Origin: Eledone cirrhosa
Taxonomy: Eukaryota; Mollusca; Cephalopoda; Octopoda; Eledonidae
Length of the DNA: 64,000 nucleotides
Direction: 5' to 3'
NCBI GenBank assembly: GCA_964016885.1
Contig: OZ024740.1
Coordinates: 1,779,595-1,843,594, forward strand
Part shown: piece by piece, positions 11,250 to 20,863 of the stretch
Numbering within the stretch: position 1 is the stretch's first letter
Layout: every line of letters begins with the position of its first letter
The notes under the pieces: generated by a model
What the model was told of the DNA's origin: nothing
Databases searched by the model: none
The model's input: only the letters and a program-made list of their open reading frames with translations
Program-made: the position numbers and the translations under genes

Positions 11250-13201
11250 TCATCATCATCATCATCATCAACGTTTAACGTCCGTGTTCCACGCTTGCAT
11301 GGGTTTGGACGGGGGTAGTCCCACTTGAGGCAAGAGTGATTGTCTTGCTCGCATAGGACTGTCTGGCAGGTTTTCTACAGTTGGATGCCCTTCCTAACAC
11401 CAACCACATTTACAGTGTGGGTCTGGGAGGTTTTTACCGTGTTGCCTACACGGCCACATTACAGCGTGGACTGTGTGTTTTTTGTCGTGACACCTACACG
11501 ATCTCATTTGTTTCGGCCTCGAAGGCGCGGCACCAACATAACTTTACATAGAACGGGGTGGTGTGGATCGGGTGGGGGTGGGGGTGGTGGGACGGGGTGT
11601 ATTTTGTTAGAGATGCCTACTGGCTGGAGTAGGTTTTACTATATATTTAGGTAAGGCGGGTCTTCTCTGTTACTGAGTACCGCCAAAGGTCTCGGTCCAG
11701 TGACATTGTCTTGGAGAGGTGTAAGTGTGTGATGTCGGAGTTTATCAGCTCGTCCCAGGTTTTTCTAGGTCTGCCTATTCCGTGACTACCGTCTATCTTT
11801 ATTGCCCTGCACTTTGTTATACAGCTATCGACTTTCATGCGCATCACGTGTCCATACCAACGTAGCCTTCTCTCGAGTAAACAACATCTGATCCCTCTTA
11901 TCTCTAATTTTTTCCTTAGTTCGTTTATGCTTTGCCGTTCACGTATATTACTGTTACACATCCAGCGGAGCATGCAAGCTTCGTTCCTCTCTAGTCTGCG
12001 TATATCCTCTGCACACAATGCCCAGGTCTCACTGCCATGCAGCATTGCTGTTCGTATGCAGGCATCGTACAACCTGCCTTTCATTTTTAGTGAGAACCCT
12101 TTAGCAGCTAATAGTGGTATAAGCTCTCTGAACTTTTTCCAACCAGTTCTGACTCTAGCTACAGTACTTTCAGAGCACCCTCCCCCACTGCTGATTTTAT
12201 CGCCCAGGTAACGGAAGCTGTCCACTATTTCTATAGAACCCTCTGCGCAATTGAAAGAGCTAGTATTTTGTGGGCACTTGCTGCTACTTATTGCACCAGA
12301 GCACCGGCCACATGTAAAATCTATGTTCTTAGTTAGCTTACCTGTGATCCCACTACATCTTTTATGCACCCATACTTTGCATTTAGGACATAAAATGGAG
12401 TTTCTACCTACGCCTTTCCTACACACCGAGCACGACCATTTCCCAGAAGGGACCGCCGCCTTGTTTTCTTTCCTACAAACTAGCACTTTGGTCTTAGCCA
12501 GGTTAATTTTAAGTCCTTTTGACTCTAGGCCGTGCTTCCATGTTTGGAATTTCTTCTCTAGCTCGGCCATTGATTCCGCTATGAGTGTCAGGTCGTCTGC
12601 GTATAGGAGTTCCCATGGGCAGCCTGTCTTGAACTCCTCTGTTATAGCCTGAAGGGCAATAATAAATAGTAGTGGACTGAGAACAGAGCCCTGATGGACG
12701 CCAACTTTTACGCTAAACTCTTCACTATATTCGTTGTTAATTCTAACCTTGCTGACTGTTTCTTTATACATGGCTTGTATAGCCCTCACAAGCCATTCGT
12801 CAACGCCTAGTTTTCTAAGAGCCCACCAGATAATGGAGCGGGGGACTCTGTCGAAGGCTTTCTCCAAGTCGACGAAAGCTAAGTAGAGGGGTTTACCTTT
12901 AGCTAGGTACTTCTCCTGTAGTTGTCGTACTATGAAAAGAGCGTCTGTGGTACTTTTGCCTGACACAAACCCGAACTGCATTTCATCTAGGTCAATTCTC
13001 TCTCTGATTAGTTGCGCTATTACTCTTTCCGTGACCTTCATGACCTGGTCGATTAATTTAATGCCTCTATAGTTACTCCTATCTAGGGCGTCTCCTTTAC
13101 CCTTATAACAGTTAACGATGATGCTGCTATGCCAGTCCTTCGGAACAACCCCATTCTGTACGACTTGGTTAACTATGCGGGTGACCATGGTGTGTCCCAC
13201 C
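11248..13201 (-). mobile_element. RTE-like LINE copy A (subfamily 1), 5'-truncated
   Basis: Minus-strand element with a (GAT)n 3' tail at 11248-11272, the subfamily-1 3' UTR (AAGCGTGGAACACGGACG, CCAACCACATTTACAG in plus-strand order) and coding sequence up to the truncation at about 13201. Both flanks are (TA)n (11215-11247 and 13203-13282), as expected for insertion into a TA microsatellite. Confidence 0.9.
11647..13201 (-). pseudogene. RTE-like RT with PHD-like finger, copy A
   Basis: About 518 codons open from the truncation point to the stop at 11647. In order they show FVDLEKAFDRVPRSIIWW (RT motif A), VGVHQGSVLSPLLF (motif B), ELLYADDLTLIAES (motif C), then KTKVLV and a C4HC3 finger (CSVC, CPKC, HKRC, CGRC; about 12297-12435). 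[31 protein letters not shown] and a C-terminal RPRKTWDEL block follow. The EEP endonuclease and the RT fingers are missing. The open frame continues upstream through (TA)n into the neighbouring SINE, which is not biological. The C-terminal half resembles RTE-clade polymerases. No internal stop in the retained part, so it is a fairly young but truncated copy. Confidence 0.88.
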
Positions 13202-13287
<86 letters not shown>

Positions 13288-13635
13288 GGAGGCACATGGC
13301 TTAGTGGTTAGAGCATTGGCCTTGCAATCGAAAGGTTGTGAGTTCAATTCTCAGACCGAGTGATGTGTTGTTTCCTTGAGCAAGACACTTTATTTCACAT
13401 TGCTCCAGTTTACTCAGCTGTAGAAATGAGATGATAGGGACTGGGGTCCCTATCATTCCACTGCAAAGTGGACGTGGAGGTGCCACGGCAAAAAAGCACC
13501 CAGCACTCACTGTAAAATGAGGTTGGTGTTAGGAAGGGCATCCAGCTGTAGAAATCAAGCCAGAATCAGTTCCCGTCCCACCCTGGCAAGCAGGGAAAAA
13601 GCGGACGTAAAATGAAAAAATGAAAAAAATGAAAT
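13288..13635 (+). mobile_element. tRNA-derived SINE, full length
   Basis: tRNA-like head GGAGGCACATGGCTTAGTGG with a B box at GAGTTCAATTCTC. The central block follows (CTTGAGCAAGACACTT, CATTGCTCCAGTTTACTC), then a 3' part GGTTGGTGTTAGGAAGGGC ... AGCGGACGTAAAATG ending in an A-rich tail (GAAAAAATG repeats). RNA polymerase III transcription from the internal A and B boxes is expected for this class. The 3' end is shared with RTE-like LINE copies D and F. The left flank is (TA)n. Confidence 0.88.
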
Positions 13636-13743
13636 ATATATAAATCTACATACATACATATATACATACATACATTTATGTATGTATATAGCTATGCATT
13701 TATACATTTGTATATATACATGCATTTATATTTAAGTGTGTAA

Positions 13744-13746
<3 letters not shown>
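13636..13746 (-). repeat. Right arm of the inverted repeat inside the hAT element
   Basis: Reverse complement of 11115-11235: AAATCTACATACATACATA at the inner end, TTTAAGTGTGTAAGG at the outer end. From 13750 to 14602 the hAT interior holds (TA)n and (TG)n tracts and AT-rich sequence, with no transposase. Confidence 0.75.
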
Positions 13747-13785
<39 letters not shown>

Positions 13786-14814
13786 ATAATATATATATAT
13801 ATATTTTCAGTCTGGTCTACCATGTTTGAGCCCCCTGTTGGAGATAGATAGATAGACGTGTACCAAACACACACACACACATTTCTTACTCTCTCTGTCC
13901 TTACCTCTTTCTCTCTTCATTTATATATATATATATATATGGCGTTGTTGAAAAGAGCAGTGGCCTTTGACCTGGCAATAAAAACTGGAGACAAATTCTT
14001 TCTGTACCAAAACCAAGGCACACACTAGTTTGTGTGTGTGTGTGTGTGTTCATGCATGCACGTTTATGTGTGTGTGTGTGTGTATCTATCTATGTATATA
14101 TATATAAGGGATACAGATGTGGCTTTCTCACTGTCACCAAGCTTCTTAATTCATTCGTTTCTATTAAGTATTTTATTTTGCAAGGTACTATTTTCCCCCT
14201 TAGTTTGTGATTTCAAAGAAAGGTAAGAAATTCTTCATATTTTGCATCTTTTGTATTTTGACTTTACAGTTTGAATTGTAGAATTGTCTATCCACTCAAA
14301 ATATTACAACAGCTAACAGTGAAATATAGAATTTAAAAAAAAAGAAGCTTTTTCGACTGAGATCAAATTTTTTTTTTTTTTTTTTAAATATATAATTTGA
14401 AATAGCTTGCTTTTGTTTTGGACTGAAACTTTTTTGTATTTAATTTGTGCAAGTAATTTTTAAAGATTCTAACATAACTTGATTTGTCCCAGTAATCTAC
14501 TGATATCAAAATCAGTACTATATTGAAAAATGGAAAAATGGGGGGGGTGAGGCGTTTCGTGATTTCGAGGGGCGTTTAGCCGAAATGGGTTGAGAACCTT
14601 TGCACTAACACAATTTTTCAAGCAAACTATAACACTCTCTTTTTTATGTATATATTTTTCTGTAAGCTATCTTTATAGCATTTCTGTGCTTAACCACTTT
14701 ATATATATAATCCAGCTTTGTACATTGTTTACATATGGAAGTCTGTCTGTCAGTCTTTCTGCTGACATCTGAAAGCTGTTGTCTAGCTAAAATGATAGGA
14801 AGGGATTTGTCATG

Positions 14815-14895
14815 GCTGCTTAGTTCAATGGTTAAAGTGTCTAACCAATATCTGGAAGATATCGGGTTTCAATTCCTCATAGCTGCCAATGGCAA
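14815..14895 (+). mobile_element. tRNA-like SINE head fragment
   Basis: CTTAGTTCAATGGTTAAAG (A-box region) and ATCGGGTTTCAATTCC (B box) are spaced as in a tRNA-derived SINE head. No cloverleaf-quality tRNA and no 3' SINE body can be recognised. Confidence 0.4.
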
Positions 14896-15092
14896 CTTCT
14901 TTTTCCATCTTTTAATGGTCTTCTCCCTATTGTATAAGCTATCTTTGTAGCCTTTCTACAGTTGAGCATTTTCTTTATACTTTATATATATGAGATGTCA
15001 ACATGAATGGACCTGTTATTTTTATCTAAAGACATATTTTCCAATTCGAACCTGCCCGTCCCCTCAATCTATCTTATTTCTCATTCTTTCTT

Positions 15093-15116
15093 CTGATGAA
15101 GGACTAGCGTCCGAAA
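15093..15116 (+). ncRNA. Hammerhead-ribozyme-like motif 1
   Basis: CTGATGA, one extra A, a 4-bp stem GGAC/GTCC with loop TAGC, then GAAA. This resembles the catalytic core and stem II of hammerhead ribozymes, which Penelope-like elements are known to carry. The extra base and the lack of a clear stem III make it probably inactive. Downstream sequence (CCTTCCATATACTGTAC) recurs inverted at 20.83-20.86 kb, so it belongs to a dispersed repeat. Confidence 0.4.
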
Positions 15117-15218
15117 TGTTAAGACCCTCTTCCTACTATATCAAGTGTTAACCTAATATATCCCTTCCATATACTGTACTGATTGTGTTGTTATTTCTAT
15201 TTACCTTTTACATACATG

Positions 15219-15436
15219 TGAAGGCGCATGGCTTAGTGGTTAGAGCATTGGGCTTGCAATCAAAAGGTTGTGAGTTCAATTCTCGGACCGGGTTATGTGT
15301 TGTTTCCTTGAGCAAGACACTTTATTTCACATTGTTCCAGTTTACTCAGCTGTAGAAATGAGTTGATAGGACTGGGGTCCCTATCATTCGACTGCAAAGT
15401 GGTCGTGGAGGTGCCACTGTAAAAAAGCACCGGGCG
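15219..15436 (+). mobile_element. tRNA-derived SINE, 3'-truncated
   Basis: Same family as 13288-13635: CGCATGGCTTAGTGGTTAG head, B box GAGTTCAATTCTC, central block, and the start of the 3' part (GTGGAGGTGCCACTG). It stops where an inverted copy begins. Confidence 0.85.
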
Positions 15437-15598
15437 CACACTCATTCCTTATCATCTCATTTCTACAGCTGAGTAAACTGGAGCAATGTGAAATAAAGTG
15501 TCTTGCTCAAGGAAACAACACATCACCCGGTCTGAGAATTGAACTCACAACCTTTCGATTGCAAGACCAATGCTCTAACCACTAAGCCATGTGCCTCC
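15437..15598 (-). mobile_element. tRNA-derived SINE, inverted 5' portion
   Basis: Reverse complement of the head and central block of the same SINE family, ending at the head (CCACTAAGCCATGTGCCTCC) next to (TA)n. With the copy at 15219-15436 it forms a tail-to-tail inverted pair. Confidence 0.85.
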
Positions 15599-15751
15599 AT
15601 ATATATATATATATATATCTATATCCAAAATTAAGATAAATCAAATGAATTTAATCTAAATCAAAATTATGGGTGTCATGCCAGAAAGACATGCGCCATA
15701 TCACCCGCAAAATAAGCTCTAAGATTCTAACGAGTAGGTCTGAGCATTTTA

Positions 15752-16165
15752 TAATAACTAGAGATTGATTAACATATAAATAAACATGAATAATCACAGG
15801 AGATAATTTTTACAGTTTGAATTGTAGCTGGGACGAAGCTAGTATGATGTGTGTATTTCTAGTAAATACAACACATGTTGGCCAGTCACTGATTTGAACT
15901 TGAAGTGTAAACACGGATTGCTGGAAATTTCTTCCTTGTTGAAAATCCAAGTGTCCCCTTCTGTGGTTTACCATTCGATTAATTGGTGAAATATATTTCT
16001 TTAATGGAATATATACAGGGAAGATTAATCATATTATAAGGTATCTATTTTTGAAGTTCTGGTCAACTTTATTTAGTTACCTACCTAGCTATGTGTGGTT
16101 ACACACTTGTAAAAATTATCTCCTGTGATTATTCATGTTTATTTATATGTTAATCAATCTCTAGT

Positions 16166-16170
<5 letters not shown>
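15752..16170. repeat. Inverted repeat with 63-bp arms
   Basis: The arms 15752-15814 and 16108-16170 are exact reverse complements (TAATAACTAGAGATTG ... TTTTTACA), separated by about 290 bp of non-coding sequence. The right arm runs into (TA)n and then LINE copy B. It may be the end pair of a non-autonomous DNA element; I see no transposase. Confidence 0.8.
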
Positions 16171-16199
<29 letters not shown>

Positions 16200-16201
<2 letters not shown>

Positions 16202-16964
16202 TCATCATCATCATCACCGTTTTACGTCCGTTCTTCCACGCTAGCATGGGTTAGACGGGTTGTCCTGTTGTGGGCAGTGTCTGGTCGGCTGACCATGCCT
16301 TGCTCATACAGGAACTGATCTGGCTTGATTTCTACAGCTGGATGCCCTTCCTAACACCAACCTCATTTACAGTGAGTGCTGGGTGCTTTTTCGTGGCGCC
16401 TACACGTCCACTTTACAGTGTGGGCTGGGTGCTTTTTTGCCGTGGCACCTCCACGACCACCTTGCGGGGGGGGGGGGGGGGGGCATATTGTTTATATGCT
16501 TCAGCATGTACCCATGGGAGGTCGGGTACCCTGTATTACTGCGTGACGCCAGAAGTCACGGTCGTGTGTCATTGACTTTGAGAGGTGTAGTTGGGTAAGG
16601 TCGGCTTTTATCACCTCATCCCAAGTCATCTTGGGTCTCCCCACTCCGCGGTTTCCATCAACTTCTAGTGCTCTGCACCTTTTTATGCAGCTGTCATCCT
16701 TCATACGCATCACATGTCCATACCAGCGTAACCGCCTCTCCTGCACGCAGCATTTGATTCCTCTTATGCTCAGTCTCTCTCTCAATTCATTTATGCTTTG
16801 TCGTTCACGTATATTACTGTTACACATCCATCGGAGCATGCAGGCTTCGTTTCTCTCTAATCTACGTAAGTCTTCCACCTTCAGCGCCCAGGTCTCACTA
16901 CCATGCAACATCGCTGTTCGGATACACGCATCATACAGTCTGCCTTTCATTCTGAGGGAGAAGC

Positions 16965-16969
<5 letters not shown>
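16200..16969 (-). mobile_element. RTE-like LINE copy B (subfamily 2), strongly 5'-truncated
   Basis: Minus-strand 3' end: (GAT)n tail, ACGTCCGTTCTTCCACGC, GCTAGCATGGGTTAGACGG, the 3' UTR with a 20-base G run at about 16465-16484, then coding sequence from 16501. Both flanks are (TA)n. Almost identical to copies F and G. Confidence 0.92.
16501..16969 (-). pseudogene. RTE-like polymerase C-terminal fragment, copy B
   Basis: About 155 codons, the last part of the polymerase after the finger: [49 protein letters not shown] and GRPKMTWDEVIKADL, with the stop after PPMGTC. This C-terminal region is conserved in all copies here. It is a truncated insertion; the open frame reflects youth, not function. 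Confidence 0.85.
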
Positions 16970-17033
<64 letters not shown>

Positions 17034-17284
17034 ACAGGGAGAAAAAGATGATTATTAGGAAGAAAAATATATTTTTTTCCTTTTTTGTTTCTCTCTCTCT
17101 TTTTTCTGAGTTAGAAAATGATTAAAACGAAATGTTTTACTTTGTGTGAAGTGTTAAGGTATTAGTTGATTTATTTATTATTTAACAATGGCATTTATTT
17201 ATCTATTTATATATTTAATTATTGTCTATTACTGGTTTCAGCATTTATATATGTGTGTGTGTGTACGTATGCATACTTATATAT
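16970..17284. other. (TA)n and AT-rich spacer between LINEs
   Basis: (TA)n at 16970-17029, then AT-rich sequence with (GT)n near 17255. No gene. Confidence 0.8.
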
Positions 17285-19088
17285 CATCATCATCATCATC
17301 ATCATCAGGTTTAGCGTCCGTGTTCCACGCTTGCATGGGTTTGGACGGGGGTTTTCCCACTTGAGGCAAGAGTGGTTGTCTTGCTCGCATAGGACTGTCT
17401 GGCGGGTTTTCTACAGTTGGATGCCCTTCCTAACACCAACCACATTTACAGTGTGGGGCTGGGAGGTTTTTACCGTGTTGCCTACACGGCCACATTACAG
17501 CGTGGACTGTCTGGCGGGTTTTCTACAGCTGGATGCCCTTCCTAACACCAACCACATTTACAGTGTGGGGCTGGGAGGTTTTTACCGTGTTGCCTACACG
17601 GCCACATTTACAGCGTGGACTGTGTGTTTTTTGTCGTGACACCTACACGATCTCATTTGTTTCGGCCTGGATGTTGTGGGGCCAACATAACTTTACATTG
17701 AAAGGGGCGGTGTGGGTGGGGTGGAGGTGGAGGTGGTGGGACGGGGGTGTGTTTTGATAGAGGTGCCTACTGACTGTAGTAGGTTTTTACTTTGTATTTA
17801 GGTAAGGCGGGTCTTCTCTATTACTGAGTACCGCCAAAGGTCTCGGTCCAGTGACATTGTCTTGGAGAGGTGTAAGCGTGTGAGGTCGGAAATTATCAGC
17901 TCGTCCCATGTTTTTCTGGGTCTGCCTACTCCGTGGCTACCGTCTATCTTTATTGCCCTGCACTTTGTTATACAGCTGTCGTCTTTCATGCGCATCACGT
18001 GACCGTACCAACGTAGCCTTCTCTCGAGTAAACAACATCTGATCCCTCTTATTTCTAATTTTTTCCTTAGTTCGTTTATGCTTTGCCGTTCACGTATATT
18101 ACTATTGCACATCCAGCGGAGCATGCAAGCTTCGTTCCTCTCTAGTCTGCGTATATCCTCTGCACACAATGCCCAGGTCTCACTGCCATGCAGCATTGCT
18201 GTTCGTATGCAGGCATCGTATAACCTGCCTTTCATTTTTAGGGAGAACCCTCTAGCGGCTAATAGTGGTATAAGCTCTCTGAACTTTTTCCATCCAGTTC
18301 TGACTCTAGCTACTGTACTTTCAGAGCACCCTCCCCCACTGCTGATTTTGTCACCCAGATAACGGAAGCTATCCACTATTTCTATAGAACCCTCTGCGCA
18401 GTTGAAGGAGCTAGTATTTTGTGGGCACTTGCTGCTACTTATTGCACCAGAGCACCGGCCACATGTAAAATCTATGTTCTTAGTTAGCTTACCTGTGATC
18501 CCACTACATCTTTTATGCACCCATACTTTGCATTTGGGACATAAAATGGAGTTTCTACCTACGCCTTTCCTACACACTGAGCATGGCCATTTCCCCGATG
18601 GGACCGCCGCCTTATTTTCTTTCCTACAAACTAGAACTTTAGTCTTAGCCAGGTTAATTTTAAGGCCTTTTGATTCTAGGCCGTGCTTCCACGTTTGGAA
18701 TTTCTTCTCTAGTTCGGTCATTGATTCAGCTATGAGCGTTAGATCATCTGCGTATAGGAGTTCCCATGGGCAGCCGGTCTTGAACTCCTCTGTTATAGCC
18801 TGAAGGGCAATAATAAATAGTAGGGGGCTAAGTACAGAGCCCTGATGGACACCAACTTTTACGCTAAACTCTTCACTATATTCGTTGTTAATTCTAACCT
18901 TACTGACTGTTTCTTTATACATGGCTTGTATAGCTCTCACAAGCCATTCGTCAACACCTAGTTTTCTAAGAGACCACCAGATAATGGAACGGGGGACTCT
19001 GTCGAAGGCTTTCTCCAAGTCGACAAAAGCTAAGTATAGGGGTTTACTTTTAGCTAGGTACTTCTCCTGTAGTTGTCGTACAATGAAA

Positions 19089-19091
<3 letters not shown>
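17285..19091 (-). mobile_element. RTE-like LINE copy C (subfamily 1), 5'-truncated
   Basis: (GAT)n tail at 17285-17308, the subfamily-1 3' UTR, and coding sequence to about 19091. Flanked by TATA at the 3' side and (TA)n at 19091-19136. Its 3' UTR carries a 112-bp tandem duplication (17392-17503 and 17504-17617) that copy A lacks. Confidence 0.92.
17798..19091 (-). pseudogene. RTE-like RT with PHD-like finger, copy C
   Basis: About 430 codons open from the truncation to the stop at 17798. It starts just before motif A (FDRVPRSIIWW) and keeps HQGSVLSPLLF, YADDLTLIAES, the C4HC3 finger (about 18450-18588), FRYLGDKIS and RRLRWYGHVMRM. Differs from copy A by scattered substitutions only. No endonuclease remains, so it cannot move by itself. 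Confidence 0.88.
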
Positions 19092-19140
<49 letters not shown>

Positions 19141-19287
19141 TTATTCAGGTTTGAGGTTCACCACTGTATAGAGCTGGTCTATTCCGTATGGTCAATCGTA
19201 ATGCAATAATATAGAGAGTACTCAACATAAGGCAGTTCAACCGTCTTTGTTTTTGTAGTTGGTGGTGCTATTACGGAGTTAAATATT
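19092..19287. other. (TA)n and spacer
   Basis: (TA)n to 19137, then 150 bp without recognisable content, up to the foldback element. Confidence 0.7.
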
Positions 19288-19557
19288 ATAATGAAATGAC
19301 AGGAGGCTGGATTTATGTAAATCCTTGAAAGGTTTATTATACTATGATCATTTCAATGACCGGGTTCCGTATGAATCCGGTGATATCATCAGGTATTCGA
19401 AATATAATACGTGAATGTATCTATTACATTCACGTATTATATTTCGAATACCTGATGATATCACCGGATTCATACGGAACCCGGTCATTGAAATGATCAT
19501 AGTATAATAAACCTTTCAAGGATTTACACAAATCCAGCCTCCTGTCATTTCATTATT
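19288..19557. mobile_element. Foldback / MITE-like element, near-perfect palindrome
   Basis: Two arms of about 132 bp with a 5-base loop (TCTAT). The outer end reads ATAATGAAATGACAGGAGG and the inner end ATAATACGTGAATGTA. I find one mismatch in the outer third (TTATGTAAATCC versus TTGTGTAAATCC when reversed). No coding capacity. Confidence 0.9.
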
Positions 19558-19820
19558 ATATATATATTTGTTTGTTTTATTTTTGTTTTTGTTGACAAAC
19601 TTTCATCTGCTAAGTGACCTGTTACCACAGATCAGTGACATGCAACAGGCTTACTGCAATAACACTTTCAATTGTCTTATATATCCTATCTATCTCCTCT
19701 GCTCTTTACAATAAGCATCATGTAAAATCTTTCTGAACCTTTCTGTAAAAAATTCATCAATTCATAACATTTCTTTAAAACAATTCTTAATATCTACTGA
19801 AACTTTAATGACACTTCCTT
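19558..19820. other. AT-rich spacer
   Basis: Nothing recognised beyond short (TA)n and T-rich runs. Confidence 0.6.
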
Positions 19821-20222
19821 AATTTGAGATTTGATCTCGTGACTTTGTGCCTCACAAACCAGCTCAGTTATATTTGAGATTTGATCTCGTCACTTTGAGC
19901 CTCACAAACCAGCTCAGTTATATTTGAGATTTGATCTCATCACTTTGAGCCTCACAAACCAGCTCAGATATATTTGAGATTTGATCTCATCACTTTGAGC
20001 CTCACAAACCAGCTCAGATCTATTTTAGGTTTGATATCATCACTTTGAGCCTCACAAACCAGCTCATATCTATTTTAGATTTGATCTCTTGACTTTGAGC
20101 CTCACAAACCAGCTCAGATATATTTGAGATTTGATCTCATCACTTTGAGCCTCACAAACCAGCTCAGATCTATTTTAGGTTTGAACTCATCACTTTGAGC
20201 CTCACAAACCAGCTCACATCTA
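19821..20222. repeat. 50-bp tandem repeat, 8 copies
   Basis: Eight copies of a 50-bp unit (TTTGAGATTTGATCTCATC, ACTTTGAGCCTCACAAACCA), with a few substitutions per copy. The unit contains the partial palindrome GAGATTTGATCTC. Confidence 0.95.
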
Positions 20223-20759
20223 TTTCTATTTGTTATTGTTGTCATATATGTTGTTGTTGTTGTAGGTGCTACTGATGTTATATATGTTGTTGTTGTTTTA
20301 GATATTACTGATGTTATATATGTTGTTGTTGCTATCGATATTAGTGTTGTTGTTATTGTTAGTAGTGTTGTACTTGTTAAAAATCCATATCTATAATAAA
20401 GTTTTCCATCACAACAATCAACAGTTTTCTAATCCAAATCAACTCTATTATTCTATCAAATCAATTCTGTCATCTTGTCTTGGTAACATCTGTGTTTTTT
20501 CTTCTCTTGTTTTTTTTTTAGCCTTTTTTACCATTTCTCTTTCAATAGAAAAGGTTATCTTTCATACTATGTTCACCTCCCTCTCTCTATATATATCTTG
20601 CTATATTTATATGTATGTATATATATATATATATATTTATGTAATACATATGTGTGTGTGTACCAGTTACTGTGTGTCCCTACTTTCTGAATAAGCAATT
20701 AACTGCAACATCATAAAGTACTTATAGTAGAATACCAAATGTCTCTTTAATGTGTGTTA

Positions 20760-20814
<55 letters not shown>

Positions 20815-20863
20815 ATAGGTAAACAGAAATAACAACACAATTGGTACAGTATATGGAAGGGAT
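20223..20863. other. Low-complexity spacer, (TTG)n and (TA)n
   Basis: Imperfect (GTT)n repeats at 20236-20380 including a duplicated block ending GATGTTATATATG, then AT-rich sequence and (TA)n at 20769-20812. At 20815-20862 a repeat end matches, inverted, 15158-15212. Confidence 0.7.

Larger units (their letters stand above)
10659..14602. mobile_element. hAT-like transposon with nested insertions (3.9 kb)
   Basis: Flanked by a perfect 8-bp direct repeat CACTAACA (10651-10658 and 14603-14610). Its ends are 14-bp perfect inverted repeats, CAAAGGTTCTCAAC at the left and its reverse complement at the right. An 8-bp target duplication and an end of the form CA(N)(N)GGTTCTCAA are typical of hAT elements. 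Both ends carry GGGGCGTTT/GAAGCTTT-type subterminal words. No transposase is visible, so it is non-autonomous. Its length is inflated by a LINE (11248-13201) and a SINE (13288-13635), which must have inserted later. Confidence 0.8.

Noticed and set aside
11340..11654. 104-codon plus-strand frame
   Set aside because: Antisense to the LINE 3' UTR, and recurs at every LINE copy (16.3, 17.2, 24.0, 57.7 kb).
13202..13347. N-terminal extension of the LINE A frame (start at 13347)
   Set aside because: The upstream codons are (TA)n and the opposite strand of a SINE. The LINE itself is truncated at 13201.
13288..13365. Possible true tRNA gene
   Set aside because: Has A and B boxes, but it is the head of a multi-copy SINE (also at 15.2, 24.7 and 48.8 kb) with the SINE body attached and no good acceptor stem.
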